Shown in pieces: positions 1-14,927 of a stretch of 64,000 nucleotides of DNA; position 1 is the first letter of the stretch, and every line of letters begins with the position of its first letter. Source of the stretch: Rhodovulum sp. ES.010. GTDB lineage: Bacteria; Pseudomonadota; Alphaproteobacteria; Rhodobacterales; Rhodobacteraceae. The position numbers and the translations under genes were made by a program. Location: assembly GCF_900142935.1 (NCBI RefSeq), contig NZ_FSRS01000001.1:3078501-3142500 (forward strand), read 5' to 3'. The notes below the pieces were generated by a model. That model saw only the letters and a program-made list of their open reading frames with translations, was not told the DNA's origin and made no database searches.

Positions 1-3219
<3,219 letters not shown>

Positions 3220-3241
3220 GCGGCCCCGATCGCGAAACAGG

Positions 3242-3271
3242 CGCCCCCGCCAGCGATGGCGGGGGCGTTTT
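3242..3271 (+). terminator. Intrinsic terminator after rpoC
   Basis: A perfect 11-bp stem (arms 3242-3252 and 3257-3267) closes on a GCGA tetraloop and is followed by TTTTCTT. It lies just past the rpoC stop codon and fits a strong Rho-independent terminator for the rpoBC operon. Confidence 0.9.
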
Positions 3272-3402
3272 CTTGTGTGCGTCCCTTCGCCATTATCGCT
3301 CGTACCAGTGGCGCAGCAATGCCAATTCCCTGTGCCTGTCATCATTTATCGATCGCGGACGATTCAGAGGGGATGTTTTGAGCATCCCCAGGACCGAACA
3401 TC

Positions 3403-3431
3403 TTCTGAAGATAAAAGTCATAAAGTATGAC
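3403..3431 (+). promoter_or_regulatory. Candidate weak promoter with two palindromes
   Basis: TTCTGA (3403-3408) and TATGAC (3426-3431) are 17 bases apart, a sigma-70-like spacing with poor -35 match. The same stretch holds two dyads: TCTTC-T-GAAGA (3401-3411) and GTCATA-AAG-TATGAC (3417-3431), the second covering the -10. This could be an operator-controlled promoter reading rightward across the micro-peptide gene at 3519-3608, that is, antisense to it. Inferred from spacing and symmetry only. Confidence 0.3.
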
Positions 3432-3518
3432 CTAGTTTCGTGGAGTCACACCGATCCTATCCGCTCAAGAGCGTTCTTCGCTCGTCAATTTACCTGGGGT
3501 TTGGTCGTTGCTCGGGAG

Positions 3519-3608
3519 TTATTTCCGGTCAAGCTTCTTGGCGATGAAATGCCATACGGCGCTCGCCAAGAGGCTGCCCAGAAACCCGATAATGAGGGCT
3601 TCCAGCAT
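3519..3608 (-). CDS. Candidate 29-residue membrane micro-peptide
   Basis: A short ATG-started frame on the minus strand encodes 29 residues: MLEALIIGF at the start, a continuous hydrophobic helix of about 20 residues with a Trp, then a basic tail ending AKKLDRK. AGGA lies six bases before the ATG, a good ribosome-binding site. One transmembrane segment plus a lysine/arginine tail is the architecture of type I toxin peptides (Ldr, Fst, TisB classes) and of other small membrane proteins. A hairpin-forming repeat (3630-3645) precedes it and two terminator-like hairpins lie further upstream. I recognise no named family; coding status is inferred from the ribosome-binding site and residue pattern. 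Confidence 0.5.
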   Translation of the reverse strand: MLEALIIGFLGSLLASAVWHFIAKKLDRK

Positions 3609-3629
3609 GCAACATCCTGTCAGGGTGAG

Positions 3630-3645
3630 GTTCGTTTGCACGAAC
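3630..3645. repeat. Inverted repeat before the micro-peptide
   Basis: GTTCGT-TTGC-ACGAAC, perfect 6-bp arms with a 4-base loop, 22 bases before the ATG at 3608 (minus strand). It may be an operator or a leader stem close to the ribosome-binding site. Confidence 0.5.
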
Positions 3646-3646
3646 G

Positions 3647-3679
3647 CAGAAAAGCCCTGTGAGGCGCTCCCACAGGGCT
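3647..3679 (-). terminator. Terminator-like hairpin, minus strand
   Basis: Arms 3653-3661 and 3671-3679 pair over 9 bp (AGCCCTGTG/CACAGGGCT). Read on the minus strand the stem is followed by TTTTCTG, giving a usable Rho-independent terminator 40-odd bases before the micro-peptide start; on the plus strand no T-run follows. Confidence 0.6.
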
Positions 3680-3682
3680 ACG

Positions 3683-3730
3683 AAAAACCCCACGCCCCGC
3701 ATGACGCGGAAACGTGGGGCATCTCTTTTT
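3683..3730. terminator. Bidirectional terminator
   Basis: CCCCACG (3688-3694) pairs with CGTGGGG (3713-3719), with an inner CCGC/GCGG stem. On the plus strand it is followed by CATCTCTTTTT; on the minus strand it is directly followed by TTTTT (complement of 3683-3687). It could end a rightward RNA from about 3438 and any leftward RNA from the 3.8-4.0 kb region. Confidence 0.7.
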
Positions 3731-3801
3731 CATGTGCCTAGTCGCGCTTCTCGCGCATCAAAGCTCTAGGCATAGCTTCGCACTTTCGATGCCGCAGGCC
3801 C

Positions 3802-3894
3802 CTATCGGTTATCTGCGCACCTGCGCGGCGTGTATCCGTAATGCCGCAACCATTTCAGCCATATGACGGCAATGGCCCCGGCTATCAGGTTCAC
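3802..3894 (-). CDS. Candidate second small hydrophobic peptide (30 residues)
   Basis: A GTG-started minus-strand frame encodes 30 residues with a hydrophobic, Trp-containing first half (NLIAGAIAVIWLKWL) and a basic, Tyr/Arg-rich second half ending RRCADNR. The ribosome-binding site is weak (GGGA four bases upstream). The frame stays open upstream to about 3936 with arginine-rich codons, so it may be the remnant of a longer protein. A perfect TTGACA lies at 3935-3940 on the minus strand, without a clear -10. Weak candidate, listed because it is a second hydrophobic micro-ORF in the same 650-base island and strand. Confidence 0.25.
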   Translation of the reverse strand: MNLIAGAIAVIWLKWLRHYGYTPRRCADNR

Positions 3895-4121
3895 CGGGTC
3901 CCGGCGATTTGGCGCACGGGTTCGGCGACCTTTATGTCAAGATATCTAGAGGATCGCAAGAAAAAACACATCATCTAGTGGATGCGTGACCCATCACCGA
4001 CGAAACCGCGTCGCCGAGGGCGTGGATTCTGCCTCCCCCTCCGCTGCCGATATCCACCCGGTCGATCATCCTTGATCGGCCAGCTTGAAGACTAACAATC
4101 GGAACCAGAAGGAGGAATACG

Positions 4122-4211
4122 GTGGTCAAGCAGCCGCCGACGTGCCGCCCGTTCATCTCTCGCCGTCGCCGCGGTGTCGCAAATGGCGCTGCCGCTGGCG
4201 GCAAACCCTGA
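4122..4211 (+). CDS. Candidate 29-residue leader peptide upstream of the broken DMT gene
   Basis: GTG start at 4122 preceded by AAGGAGGAATAC, one of the best Shine-Dalgarno sequences in the window. It encodes 29 residues with a basic patch (SRRRRGV) and Ala/Gly-rich end, then double stop TGATAA at 4209. The next ATG, of the transporter remnant, is 12 bases further in the same phase. It could be a leader peptide coupled to the transporter, or decayed coding sequence. No homology recognised. Confidence 0.35.
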   Translation: MVKQPPTCRPFISRRRRGVANGAAAGGKP

Positions 4212-4223
4212 TAAGGCCGGGAC

Positions 4224-4738
4224 ATGGCGCCCCTCTCCGACAACATGCGCGGCGCGGCCCTGATGATGGGGTCGATGGCCGCCTTCACCTTCAACGACGC
4301 CTGCATGAAGGCGCTGTCGGACGCGGTGCCGTTCTTTCAGGCGCTGTTTCTCAGGGGCTGCGGCACGATCCTCTTGCTGCTGATCCTCGCCCGCGCGATG
4401 GGCGGGCTGCGCCTGCGGCTGCCGCGGTGCGACTGGGGACGGATCGCGGTTCGGACGCTGGCCGAGATCGGGGCCGCCTTCTTCTTCATCACGGCCCTTT
4501 TCAACGCACCGATCGCCAACGTGACCGCGATCATCCAGACGACCCCGCTCAGCGTGACGCTTGCGGGGGCGGTGTTCCTTGGCGAACCCGTCGGCTGGGC
4601 GCGCTTGTCTTCGGTGAATGGCCGTCATGGCTGACGCTGGCGGGAGCCGCCCTGATGGCCGCGACGGGCCTCTACACGTTCTACCGGCAACGCAGGGCGG
4701 CGCCCGCCGCCGGTCCCACGACGCTGCAAATGCGTTGA
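4224..4738 (+). pseudogene. EamA/DMT-family transporter, internally deleted and frameshifted
   Basis: The first part (4224 to about 4600) encodes an N-terminal EamA half: FTFNDACMKAL, about four membrane helices, and the repeat-end motif FLGEPVGW. The frame then breaks. In the +1-shifted frame, 4598-4738 encodes the end of a second EamA half (GALVFGEWPSWL, last helix, then YRQRRAA and stop). A normal drug/metabolite exporter has ten helices in about 290-300 residues; here the second half is almost wholly missing and the two ends are out of frame. The junction is between about 4585 and 4604. Non-functional as a ten-helix transporter; a truncated 136-residue product is possible from ATG 4224. 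Confidence 0.8.
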
Positions 4739-4754
4739 GCCGGGTCAAGCGGTG

Positions 4755-4783
4755 TTGACACCCCCCCCGACTCGACATATAGA
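4755..4783 (+). promoter_or_regulatory. Sigma-70 promoter of the str operon
   Basis: TTGACA (4755-4760) and TATAGA (4778-4783) with exact 17-base spacing. Transcription would start near 4790, giving a leader of about 200 bases before rpsL. It is the best housekeeping promoter in the window and fits high-level expression of rpsL-rpsG-fusA-tuf. Confidence 0.85.
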
Positions 4784-4988
4784 GCGCGCACTTCGGGCCT
4801 GCGGTCCTGTCCGCGACGCCTGAAATCAGAACTGAAGTGGTCACGATCCGGGCCCTCGGCCCCGATCCTCTGGAATTCCACCGCGTCGTTCCCGGAACGG
4901 AAAAGGGGGCGAGGGCGGTTTTCGCGTTTCGTGGACGCACGAGGCGCGCGAGACGAGATTTGAACGGGTTGCAACACGGGGAACCGGA

Positions 4989-5360
4989 ATGCCGACGATC
5001 CAGCAGCTGATCCGCAAGCCGCGGCAGCCGAAAGTGAAACGCCAGAAGTCCATGCACCTGCAGGGCTGCCCGCAGAAGCGGGGCGTGTGCACGCGCGTCT
5101 ATACCACCACGCCGAAGAAGCCGAACTCGGCCATGCGGAAGGTGGCCAAGGTGCGCCTGACCAACGGCTACGAGGTGATCAGCTACATCCCCGGTGAGAG
5201 CCACAACCTTCAGGAACACTCGGTCGTGCTGATCCGCGGCGGCCGGGTCAAGGACCTTCCGGGTGTCCGCTACCACATCCTGCGCGGTGTGCTGGACACC
5301 CAGGGCGTCAAAGACCGCAAGCAGCGCCGCTCGAAATACGGCGCCAAGCGTCCGAAGTAA
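4989..5360 (+). CDS. rpsL: 30S ribosomal protein S12
   Basis: Decoding-centre protein of the small subunit, 123 residues as expected. The streptomycin-relevant segments TTPKKPNSA and [11 protein letters not shown] carry the wild-type lysines in both, so no classical streptomycin-resistance substitution is present. First gene of the str operon, behind the promoter at 4755-4783; rpsG follows after 12 bases. Confidence 0.98.
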   Translation: MPTIQQLIRKPRQPKVKRQKSMHLQGCPQKRGVCTRVYTTTPKKPNSAMRKVAKVRLTNGYEVISYIPGESHNLQEHSVVLIRGGRVKDLPGVRYHILRGVLDTQGVKDRKQRRSKYGAKRPK

Positions 5361-5843
<483 letters not shown>

Positions 5844-5871
5844 CCCATTCAGGCCCCCAGGACCCGAACCC

Positions 5872-7995
<2,124 letters not shown>

Positions 7996-8058
7996 GCGTG
8001 ACATCAGCCCGGGCGCGCGTGAGCGCGGCGCCCGGCCCCAAGACCAGAGGAGGCCGAC

Positions 8059-9234
<1,176 letters not shown>

Positions 9235-9291
9235 CGCAAAAAGGCCAGGGCCGGCCACCGCGCCGGCCCGTCAGCCTGAAGGGCTAAGAAA

Positions 9292-9600
9292 ATGCAAAGT
9301 CAGAACATCCGCATTCGGCTGAAGGCCTTCGACTACCGCGTTCTGGATGCCAGCACGCAGGAGATCGTGAACACGGCCAAACGGACCGGCGCGCAGGTGC
9401 GCGGGCCGATCCCCCTGCCGAACAAGATCGAGAAATTCACCGTCCTGCGCGGCCCGCATGTCGACAAGAAGTCGCGGGACCAGTGGGAAATCCGCACGCA
9501 CAAGCGGCTTCTCGACATCATCGACCCGACGCCGCAGACCGTGGACGCGCTGATGAAGCTCGACCTCGCTGCCGGCGTCGACGTCGAGATCAAGGTTTAA
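9292..9600 (+). CDS. rpsJ: 30S ribosomal protein S10
   Basis: Small-subunit head protein that also acts as NusE in transcription antitermination. 102 residues, begins [14 protein letters not shown] and contains the conserved RGPIPLP turn. First gene of the S10 block; rplC follows after 13 bases. The short tuf-rpsJ gap holds a GGGCCGG/CCGGCCC stem without a T-run, so tuf and rpsJ may be partly co-transcribed. Confidence 0.98.
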   Translation: MQSQNIRIRLKAFDYRVLDASTQEIVNTAKRTGAQVRGPIPLPNKIEKFTVLRGPHVDKKSRDQWEIRTHKRLLDIIDPTPQTVDALMKLDLAAGVDVEIKV

Positions 9601-9613
9601 GGAGGGCACCCGG

Positions 9614-10453
9614 ATGCGCTCTGGAGTGATCGCAAGGAAGGTGGGCATGACCCGCCTGTTCATGGAGGACGGCCGGCAGGTTCCGGTCACGGTCCTGCAA
9701 CTGGATGGCTGCCAGGTCGTGGCGCAGCGCACCGCCGAGAAGGATGGCTACACCGCCGTTCAGCTTGGTGCGGGCAGCGCCAAGGCCAAGCGGATCTCCG
9801 CGCCGATGCGTGGCCATTTCGCAAAGGCCAGCGTGGCGCCGAAGCGCAAGCTTGCGGAGTTCCGCGTGGCCCCCGAGAACCTGATCGGCATCGGTGAGGA
9901 AATCACCGCCGACCACTATTTCGAGGGCCAGTTCGTGGATGTCAGCGGCACCTCGATCGGCAAGGGCTTTGCCGGTGCAATGAAGCGGCACAATTTCGGC
10001 GGCCTCCGGGCCTCGCATGGCGTGTCGATCAGCCACCGCTCGCACGGCTCGACCGGTCAGTGTCAGGACCCGGGCCGCGTGTTCAAGGGCAAGAAGATGG
10101 CCGGCCACATGGGCGCGGCGCGGGTGACCACGCAGAACCTCCAGGTCGTCAAGACCGACGCCGACCGGGGGCTGATCATGGTCAAGGGCGCGGTGCCGGG
10201 CGCCAAGGGCGGCTGGGTGACGATCAAGGACGCGGTCAAGAAGCCGACGCCGGAGAACATCATCCTGCCCGCCGCGCTGAAATCGGCCGCCGAAGAGGCG
10301 CAGCGCGCCGCCGAGGAGGCCGCCGCGCAGGCTGCCGCGGAGGAGGAGGAGGCCCGCAAGGCCGCCGAGGCCGAACAGGCCGCCGCCGAGCAAGCCGCGC
10401 TGAAGGAGGCCGAGGCTGAGATCGAGGCCGAGAAGAAGGACGGTGAGGAATGA
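9614..10453 (+). CDS. rplC: 50S ribosomal protein L3 with long Ala/Glu-rich C-terminal tail
   Basis: Large-subunit assembly protein reaching toward the peptidyl-transferase centre. The core ([16 protein letters not shown]... to about residue 224) is normal L3, with the [17 protein letters not shown] segment. Residues 225-279 are an added tail almost purely Ala, Glu, Gln and Lys (for example [10 protein letters not shown]), predicted as one charged helix or coiled coil. E. coli L3 is 209 residues. The stop overlaps the rplD start by 4 bases, suggesting translational coupling. Confidence 0.97.
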   Translation: MRSGVIARKVGMTRLFMEDGRQVPVTVLQLDGCQVVAQRTAEKDGYTAVQLGAGSAKAKRISAPMRGHFAKASVAPKRKLAEFRVAPENLIGIGEEITADHYFEGQFVDVSGTSIGKGFAGAMKRHNFGGLRASHGVSISHRSHGSTGQCQDPGRVFKGKKMAGHMGAARVTTQNLQVVKTDADRGLIMVKGAVPGAKGGWVTIKDAVKKPTPENIILPAALKSAAEEAQRAAEEAAAQAAAEEEEARKAAEAEQAAAEQAALKEAEAEIEAEKKDGEE

Positions 10454-11070
10454 AACTCGACGTGATCAAGCTGGATGGGGCCAAGGCCGGCACCGTCGAT
10501 CTCGGCGACGAGATCTTCGGCCTCGAGCCGCGCGCCGACATCCTGCACCGCGTGGTCCGCTGGCAGCGTGCCAAGGCACAAGCCGGCACCCACAAGGTCA
10601 AGACCCGGTCCGAGACCAGCTATTCGACCAAGAAGATCTACCGCCAGAAGGGCACCGGTGGCGCCCGCCACGGCGACCGGAACGCGCCGATCTTCCGCAA
10701 GGGCGGCATCTACAAGGGCCCGGTGCCGCGCAGCCATGCGCATGACCTGCCCAAGAAGTTCCGCAAGCTGGGGCTTCGCCATGCGCTCAGCGCCAAGGCG
10801 CGGGCCGGCGAACTGGTGGTGCTGGACTCGGCCGAGGTGGAAAGCCCCAAGACGGCCGCCCTCGCCAAGTCGGTGAAGAACCTGGGCTGGAAGCGCGCGC
10901 TGGTGATCGATGGGGCGCAGGTCAACGAGAACTTCGCCCTGGCGGCGCGCAACATCGAAGGTCTCGACGTGCTGCCGTCGGTGGGGGCCAATGTCTATGA
11001 CATCCTCAAGCGCGACACGCTCGTGCTGACCAAGGCAGGTGTCGAAGCGCTGGAGGCGCGACTGAAATGA
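10450..11070 (+). CDS. rplD: 50S ribosomal protein L4
   Basis: Large-subunit protein lining the exit tunnel; in E. coli it also represses the S10 operon. 206 residues, with the tunnel-loop sequence [18 protein letters not shown] intact. Overlaps rplC upstream and rplW downstream by 4 bases each (ATGA type). Confidence 0.98.
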   Translation: MKLDVIKLDGAKAGTVDLGDEIFGLEPRADILHRVVRWQRAKAQAGTHKVKTRSETSYSTKKIYRQKGTGGARHGDRNAPIFRKGGIYKGPVPRSHAHDLPKKFRKLGLRHALSAKARAGELVVLDSAEVESPKTAALAKSVKNLGWKRALVIDGAQVNENFALAARNIEGLDVLPSVGANVYDILKRDTLVLTKAGVEALEARLK

Positions 11071-11363
11071 GCGCGAAGCCGGAACATTACGACGTGATCC
11101 GCAAGCCGGTCATCACCGAGAAGGCGACGATGGCTTCCGAAGCCAATGCCGTGGTTTTCGAGGTGGCGATAGATGCGAACAAGCCGCAGATCAAGGAGGC
11201 CATCGAAGGTCTCTTCGGCGTCAAGGTGAAGGCGGTCAACACCACCATCACCAAGGGCAAGACCAAGCGGTTCCGCGGCATCCGCGGTCGCCGCAACGAC
11301 GTCAAGAAAGCCTATGTGACCCTCGAGGAGGGGAACACTATCGACGTGACCACCGGTCTCTGA
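11067..11363 (+). CDS. rplW: 50S ribosomal protein L23
   Basis: Tunnel-exit protein that docks SRP and trigger factor. 98 residues; starts [20 protein letters not shown] and carries the typical lysine-rich loop [10 protein letters not shown]. It is followed not by rplB directly but by a 119-base gap with a strong terminator. Confidence 0.98.
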   Translation: MSAKPEHYDVIRKPVITEKATMASEANAVVFEVAIDANKPQIKEAIEGLFGVKVKAVNTTITKGKTKRFRGIRGRRNDVKKAYVTLEEGNTIDVTTGL

Positions 11364-11381
11364 TAGACGGGCACGATCCTT

Positions 11382-11412
11382 GGCCCCGGCTGCGTCCGGG
11401 GCCGGGTTTTTT
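11382..11412 (+). terminator. Intrinsic terminator inside the S10 cluster (rplW-rplB)
   Basis: GGCCCCGG (11382-11389) pairs with CCGGGGCC (11396-11403), loop CTGCGT, then GGG and a run of six T (11407-11412). An alternative stem CCCGGC/GCCGGG abuts the T-run. Such a signal inside a ribosomal operon should lower distal expression unless antitermination or a new promoter compensates; TTCGAG-17-CATACG starting at 11412 is a weak candidate promoter for rplB. Confidence 0.8.
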
Positions 11413-11482
11413 CGAGTGGGGGCGCGTGCGTCCCATACGGAAACGGGACCCCAGGGTCCGAAGCTGACGGAAGACAGAAAGC

Positions 11483-12322
11483 ATGGCACTCAAGTCGTAC
11501 AAGCCGACGACGCCGGGCCAGCGCGGGCTGGTGCTGATCGACCGTTCGGAGCTTTGGAAAGGGCGCCCGGTCAAGGCTCTTACCGAGGGTCTGACCAAGA
11601 AGGGCGGCCGGAACAATACCGGACGGATCACGGCGCGGCGCCGTGGCGGGGGCGCGAAACGCCTCTACCGGATCGTCGATTTCAAGCGGAACAAACTGGA
11701 CGTGACCGGCGTGGTCATGCGCATCGAATACGATCCGAACCGAACCGCCTTCATCGCGCTGATCCAGTACGAGGACGGCGAGCAGGCCTACATCCTCGCG
11801 CCCCAGCGCATCAGCGTGGGCGACAAGGTCGTCGCCGCGGCCAAGGCCGACGTGAAGCCGGGCAACGCGATGCCGTTCACCGGCATGCCGATCGGCACGA
11901 TCGTCCACAACATCGAGCTGAAGCCCGGCAAGGGCGGCCAGATCGCGCGCGCGGCGGGCACCTATGCCCAGTTCGTCGGCCGTGACGGCGGCTATGCCCA
12001 GATCCGGCTGTCGTCGGGCGAACTGCGCATGGTCCGTCAGGAATGCATGGCGACCGTGGGCGCGGTGTCGAACCCCGACAACAGCAACCAGAACTTCGGC
12101 AAGGCCGGCCGGACCCGTCACCAAGGCAAGCGTCCCGCCGTCCGCGGCGTCGTGATGAACCCGATCGACCACCCCCATGGCGGCGGCGAGGGCCGGACCT
12201 CGGGTGGCCGCCACCCGGTCACGCCCTGGGGCAAGCCCACCAAGGGCGCCCGCACCCGCAAGAACAAGGGCACGGACAAGTTCATCATCCGCTCCCGCCA
12301 CGCGCGCAAGAAGGGTCGCTAA
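11483..12322 (+). CDS. rplB: 50S ribosomal protein L2
   Basis: Core 23S rRNA-binding protein needed for subunit association and peptidyl transfer. 279 residues; the conserved loop [13 protein letters not shown] with its functional histidine is present. Heads the second half of the S10 block behind the terminator at 11382-11412; rpsS follows after 3 bases. Confidence 0.98.
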   Translation: MALKSYKPTTPGQRGLVLIDRSELWKGRPVKALTEGLTKKGGRNNTGRITARRRGGGAKRLYRIVDFKRNKLDVTGVVMRIEYDPNRTAFIALIQYEDGEQAYILAPQRISVGDKVVAAAKADVKPGNAMPFTGMPIGTIVHNIELKPGKGGQIARAAGTYAQFVGRDGGYAQIRLSSGELRMVRQECMATVGAVSNPDNSNQNFGKAGRTRHQGKRPAVRGVVMNPIDHPHGGGEGRTSGGRHPVTPWGKPTKGARTRKNKGTDKFIIRSRHARKKGR

Positions 12323-12325
12323 GCC

Positions 12326-12604
12326 ATGACACGTTCTGTTTGGAAAGGCCCCTTCGTCGACTCCTACGTCCTGAAGAAGGCCGAGAAGTCCCGCGAGTCG
12401 GGCCGCAACGAGGTGATCAAGATCTGGTCGCGCCGCTCGACCATCCTGCCCCAGTTCGTTGGGCTGACCTTCGGCGTCTACAACGGGCACAAGCATATCC
12501 CGGTGAACGTCTCCGAGGACATGATCGGCCAGAAGTTCGGCGAGTATGCCCCGACGCGGACCTATTACGGGCACGCGGCCGACAAGAAAGCGAAGAAGAG
12601 GTAA
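12326..12604 (+). CDS. rpsS: 30S ribosomal protein S19
   Basis: Small-subunit head protein contacting S13 and the A-site tRNA region. 92 residues, [12 protein letters not shown] at the start and the KKAKKR basic tail. Packed between rplB and rplV in standard order. Confidence 0.98.
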   Translation: MTRSVWKGPFVDSYVLKKAEKSRESGRNEVIKIWSRRSTILPQFVGLTFGVYNGHKHIPVNVSEDMIGQKFGEYAPTRTYYGHAADKKAKKR

Positions 12605-12609
12605 ACGCC

Positions 12610-12990
12610 ATGGGTAAGGACAAGAACCCCCGCCGCGTGGCCGAGAACGAAGCGATGGCCAAGGCCCGCATGCTTCGCACCTCGCCTCAAAAGCTGAACC
12701 TGGTGGCGGCGATGATCCGCGGCAAGAAGGTCGACAAGGCGCTGTCCGATCTGACCTTCTCGAAGAAGCGGATCGCCGAGGACGTGAAGAAATGCCTTCA
12801 GTCCGCCATCGCGAATGCCGAGAACAACCATAACCTGGACGTCGATGAACTTGTCGTCGCCGAGGCCTATGTCGGCAAGAACCTGGTCCTGAAACGCGGC
12901 CGTCCGCGCGCCCGCGGCAGGTTCGGCCGGATCAACAAGCCGTTCTCGGAACTCACCATCAAGGTCCGCCAGGTCGAGGAGCAAATCTGA
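12610..12990 (+). CDS. rplV: 50S ribosomal protein L22
   Basis: Exit-tunnel protein whose beta-hairpin lines the constriction. 126 residues from ATG 12610 ([14 protein letters not shown]); the open frame extends far upstream but the upstream part is a shadow of rplB and rpsS. The hairpin segment [15 protein letters not shown] is intact. Its stop overlaps the rpsC start by one base (TGATG). Confidence 0.97.
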   Translation: MGKDKNPRRVAENEAMAKARMLRTSPQKLNLVAAMIRGKKVDKALSDLTFSKKRIAEDVKKCLQSAIANAENNHNLDVDELVVAEAYVGKNLVLKRGRPRARGRFGRINKPFSELTIKVRQVEEQI

Positions 12991-13694
12991 TGGGTCACAA
13001 GGTCAACCCGATCGGCATGCGTCTCCAGGTCAACCGCACCTGGGACAGCCGCTGGTACGCCGATACCAAGGATTACGGCGATCTTCTCCTCGAAGACGTG
13101 CGGATGCGCGACTTCATCAAGGAGGAGTGCAAGCAGGCCGGCGTCAGCCGCGTCATCATCGAGCGCCCGCACAAGAAGTGCCGGGTGACGATCCACACCG
13201 CGCGCCCGGGCGTGATCATCGGCAAGAAAGGCGCCGATATCGAAGGCCTGCGCAAGAAGCTCGCGAACATGACCGACAGCGAGCTGCACCTCAACATTGT
13301 CGAGGTCCGCAAGCCCGAGCTCGACGCCCAGCTGGTGGCCGAGAGCATCGCCCAGCAGCTGGAACGCCGGGTCAGCTTCCGCCGCGCGATGAAGCGGTCG
13401 GTGCAGAACGCCATGCGCATGGGCTCGCTGGGGATCCGCGTCAACGTCTCGGGCCGCCTCGGCGGTGCCGAGATCGCCCGGACCGAATGGTATCGCGAAG
13501 GGCGGGTGCCGCTGCACACGCTGCGCGCCGATATCGACTATGCCTATGCCGAGGCGCAAACGCCCTACGGCATCATCGGTGTGAAGGTCTGGATCTTCAA
13601 AGGCGAGATCATGGAGCACGATCCCAGTGCCCGCGACCGTCGCCATGCCGAGCTCCAGGAAGGTGGCGGCGGGCCGTCCCGTCCGCGCCGCTGA
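12990..13694 (+). CDS. rpsC: 30S ribosomal protein S3
   Basis: mRNA-entry helicase protein of the small subunit. 234 residues with a KH domain, GXXG loop [10 protein letters not shown], and a basic C-terminal tail. Overlaps rplV by one base; rplP follows after 19 bases. Confidence 0.98.
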   Translation: MGHKVNPIGMRLQVNRTWDSRWYADTKDYGDLLLEDVRMRDFIKEECKQAGVSRVIIERPHKKCRVTIHTARPGVIIGKKGADIEGLRKKLANMTDSELHLNIVEVRKPELDAQLVAESIAQQLERRVSFRRAMKRSVQNAMRMGSLGIRVNVSGRLGGAEIARTEWYREGRVPLHTLRADIDYAYAEAQTPYGIIGVKVWIFKGEIMEHDPSARDRRHAELQEGGGGPSRPRR

Positions 13695-13713
13695 GCCCTG
13701 AAGGAGAAGCGAG

Positions 13714-14127
13714 ATGCTGCAACCAAAGCGCACGAAGTTCCGCAAGATGCACAAGGGCCGTATCCACGGCCAGGCAAAGGGCGGAACGGATCTGAACTTC
13801 GGCTCCTTCGGGCTCAAGGCCACCCAGCCCGAGCGGATCACTGCGCGCCAGATCGAGGCCGCGCGCCGCGCCATGACGCGCCACATGAAGCGTCAGGGCC
13901 GGGTCTGGATCCGCATCTTTCCCGACACGCCGGTGTCCTCGAAGCCAACCGAGGTCCGGATGGGTAAGGGCAAGGGCTCGGTCGATTTCTGGGCCGCAAA
14001 GGTCAAACCCGGCCGGATCATGTTCGAGATCGACGGCGTCAGCGATAACGTCGCCCGCGAGGCGCTGCGCCTTGCCGCGATGAAGCTGCCGATCAAGACC
14101 CGGATCGTCCAGCGCGAGGACTGGTAA
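13714..14127 (+). CDS. rplP: 50S ribosomal protein L16
   Basis: Large-subunit protein near the A-site tRNA elbow. 137 residues, [19 protein letters not shown] at the start, and the arginine hydroxylated in other bacteria lies in [12 protein letters not shown]. Followed by an unusual 273-base gap with a terminator and a promoter. Confidence 0.98.
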   Translation: MLQPKRTKFRKMHKGRIHGQAKGGTDLNFGSFGLKATQPERITARQIEAARRAMTRHMKRQGRVWIRIFPDTPVSSKPTEVRMGKGKGSVDFWAAKVKPGRIMFEIDGVSDNVAREALRLAAMKLPIKTRIVQREDW

Positions 14128-14157
14128 GAGTCGGCCGACACCGACCTACGCGACAGG

Positions 14158-14185
14158 ACCCCCGTCGAGAGATCGGCGGGGGTTT
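14158..14185 (+). terminator. Hairpin terminator after rplP
   Basis: ACCCCCGTCG (14158-14167) pairs with CGGCGGGGGT (14174-14183) with one G-U pair, loop AGAGAT, followed only by TT. The short T-run makes it a weaker terminator than that after rplW. Confidence 0.55.
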
Positions 14186-14293
14186 CGAATGTCGGCCAGT
14201 CGAAGAGGTCGGTCATCCCGGTCGGTCTTGCACGCGACATGCCCTCGTCCCGCCCTCGCTTGGAAATTCGGTGAGCCATCTGATGGAAACGGG

Positions 14294-14322
14294 TTGCCAA
14301 CAGGCCGTATCCCCCCTATACG
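14294..14322 (+). promoter_or_regulatory. Internal promoter for rpmC and the spc genes
   Basis: TTGCCA (14294-14299) and TATACG (14317-14322) with exact 17-base spacing. CCGTAT/ATACGG (arms 14305-14310 and 14318-14323) form an inverted repeat covering the -10, a possible operator. With the terminator at 14158 it splits the ribosomal cluster into two transcription units. Confidence 0.65.
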
Positions 14323-14400
14323 GCCCACTTCTACACGAACTCCACCGAATCCCGGGTGACCCGTGCGGGGCCCATCGGTGATGTTGAAAGGAACACGGCG

Positions 14401-14601
14401 ATGAACGCCAGCGAACTCCGGGACAAGACTCCCGACCAGCTCCGCGAGGAACTGACCAACCTGAAGAAAGAGGCCTTCAACCTCCGCTTCCAGCAGGCCA
14501 CCGGCGCGCTGGAGAATACGGCGCGGATGCGTCAGGTGCGCCGCGACGCGGCTCGCGTGAAGACCGTGCTCAACGAAAAAGCCCAGCAGGCGGCGGAGTA
14601 A
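14401..14601 (+). CDS. rpmC: 50S ribosomal protein L29
   Basis: Small two-helix protein beside L23 at the tunnel exit. 66 residues from ATG 14401 ([14 protein letters not shown]), preceded by AAAGGA; the frame upstream of this ATG is not needed for the family length. First gene after the internal promoter at 14294-14322. Confidence 0.97.
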   Translation: MNASELRDKTPDQLREELTNLKKEAFNLRFQQATGALENTARMRQVRRDAARVKTVLNEKAQQAAE

Positions 14602-14611
14602 GGAGGCCCAA

Positions 14612-14845
14612 ATGCCCAAACGGATTCTGCAAGGCACCGTGACCTCGGACCAGAACGCCCAGACCGTGACGGTCTCGGTCGAGCGGCGCTTCACGCATCC
14701 GGTTCTGAAGAAGACGATCCGGAAGTCCAAGAAATACCGTGCCCATGACGAGAACAACCAGTTCAAGGTGGGCGACACCGTGCGCATCCAGGAATGCGCG
14801 CCGAAATCCAAGACGAAACGCTGGGAGGTGATCGCCCAGGCCTGA
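14612..14845 (+). CDS. rpsQ: 30S ribosomal protein S17
   Basis: Early-binding 16S rRNA protein with an OB fold. 77 residues, begins [20 protein letters not shown] lies just before the start. rplN follows after an 82-base gap. Confidence 0.98.
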   Translation: MPKRILQGTVTSDQNAQTVTVSVERRFTHPVLKKTIRKSKKYRAHDENNQFKVGDTVRIQECAPKSKTKRWEVIAQA

Positions 14846-14927
14846 CCTGAGCTGTCACATCCCGGTTTGATCGAAACCCTGGGGCGCCGTCGCAACGGAT
14901 CAGTCCCCAAAGGTCGGGAGAAACCAC

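Noticed and set aside
3508..3741. 77-residue plus-strand frame
   Set aside because: It runs through both hairpins and their T-run, has no ribosome-binding site, and the opposite strand offers a better small gene.
4085..4738. 217-residue frame starting MKTNNRNQKEE
   Set aside because: Only its last 45 or so codons are meaningful (tail of the DMT transporter); the rest is Arg/Pro-rich out-of-frame sequence.
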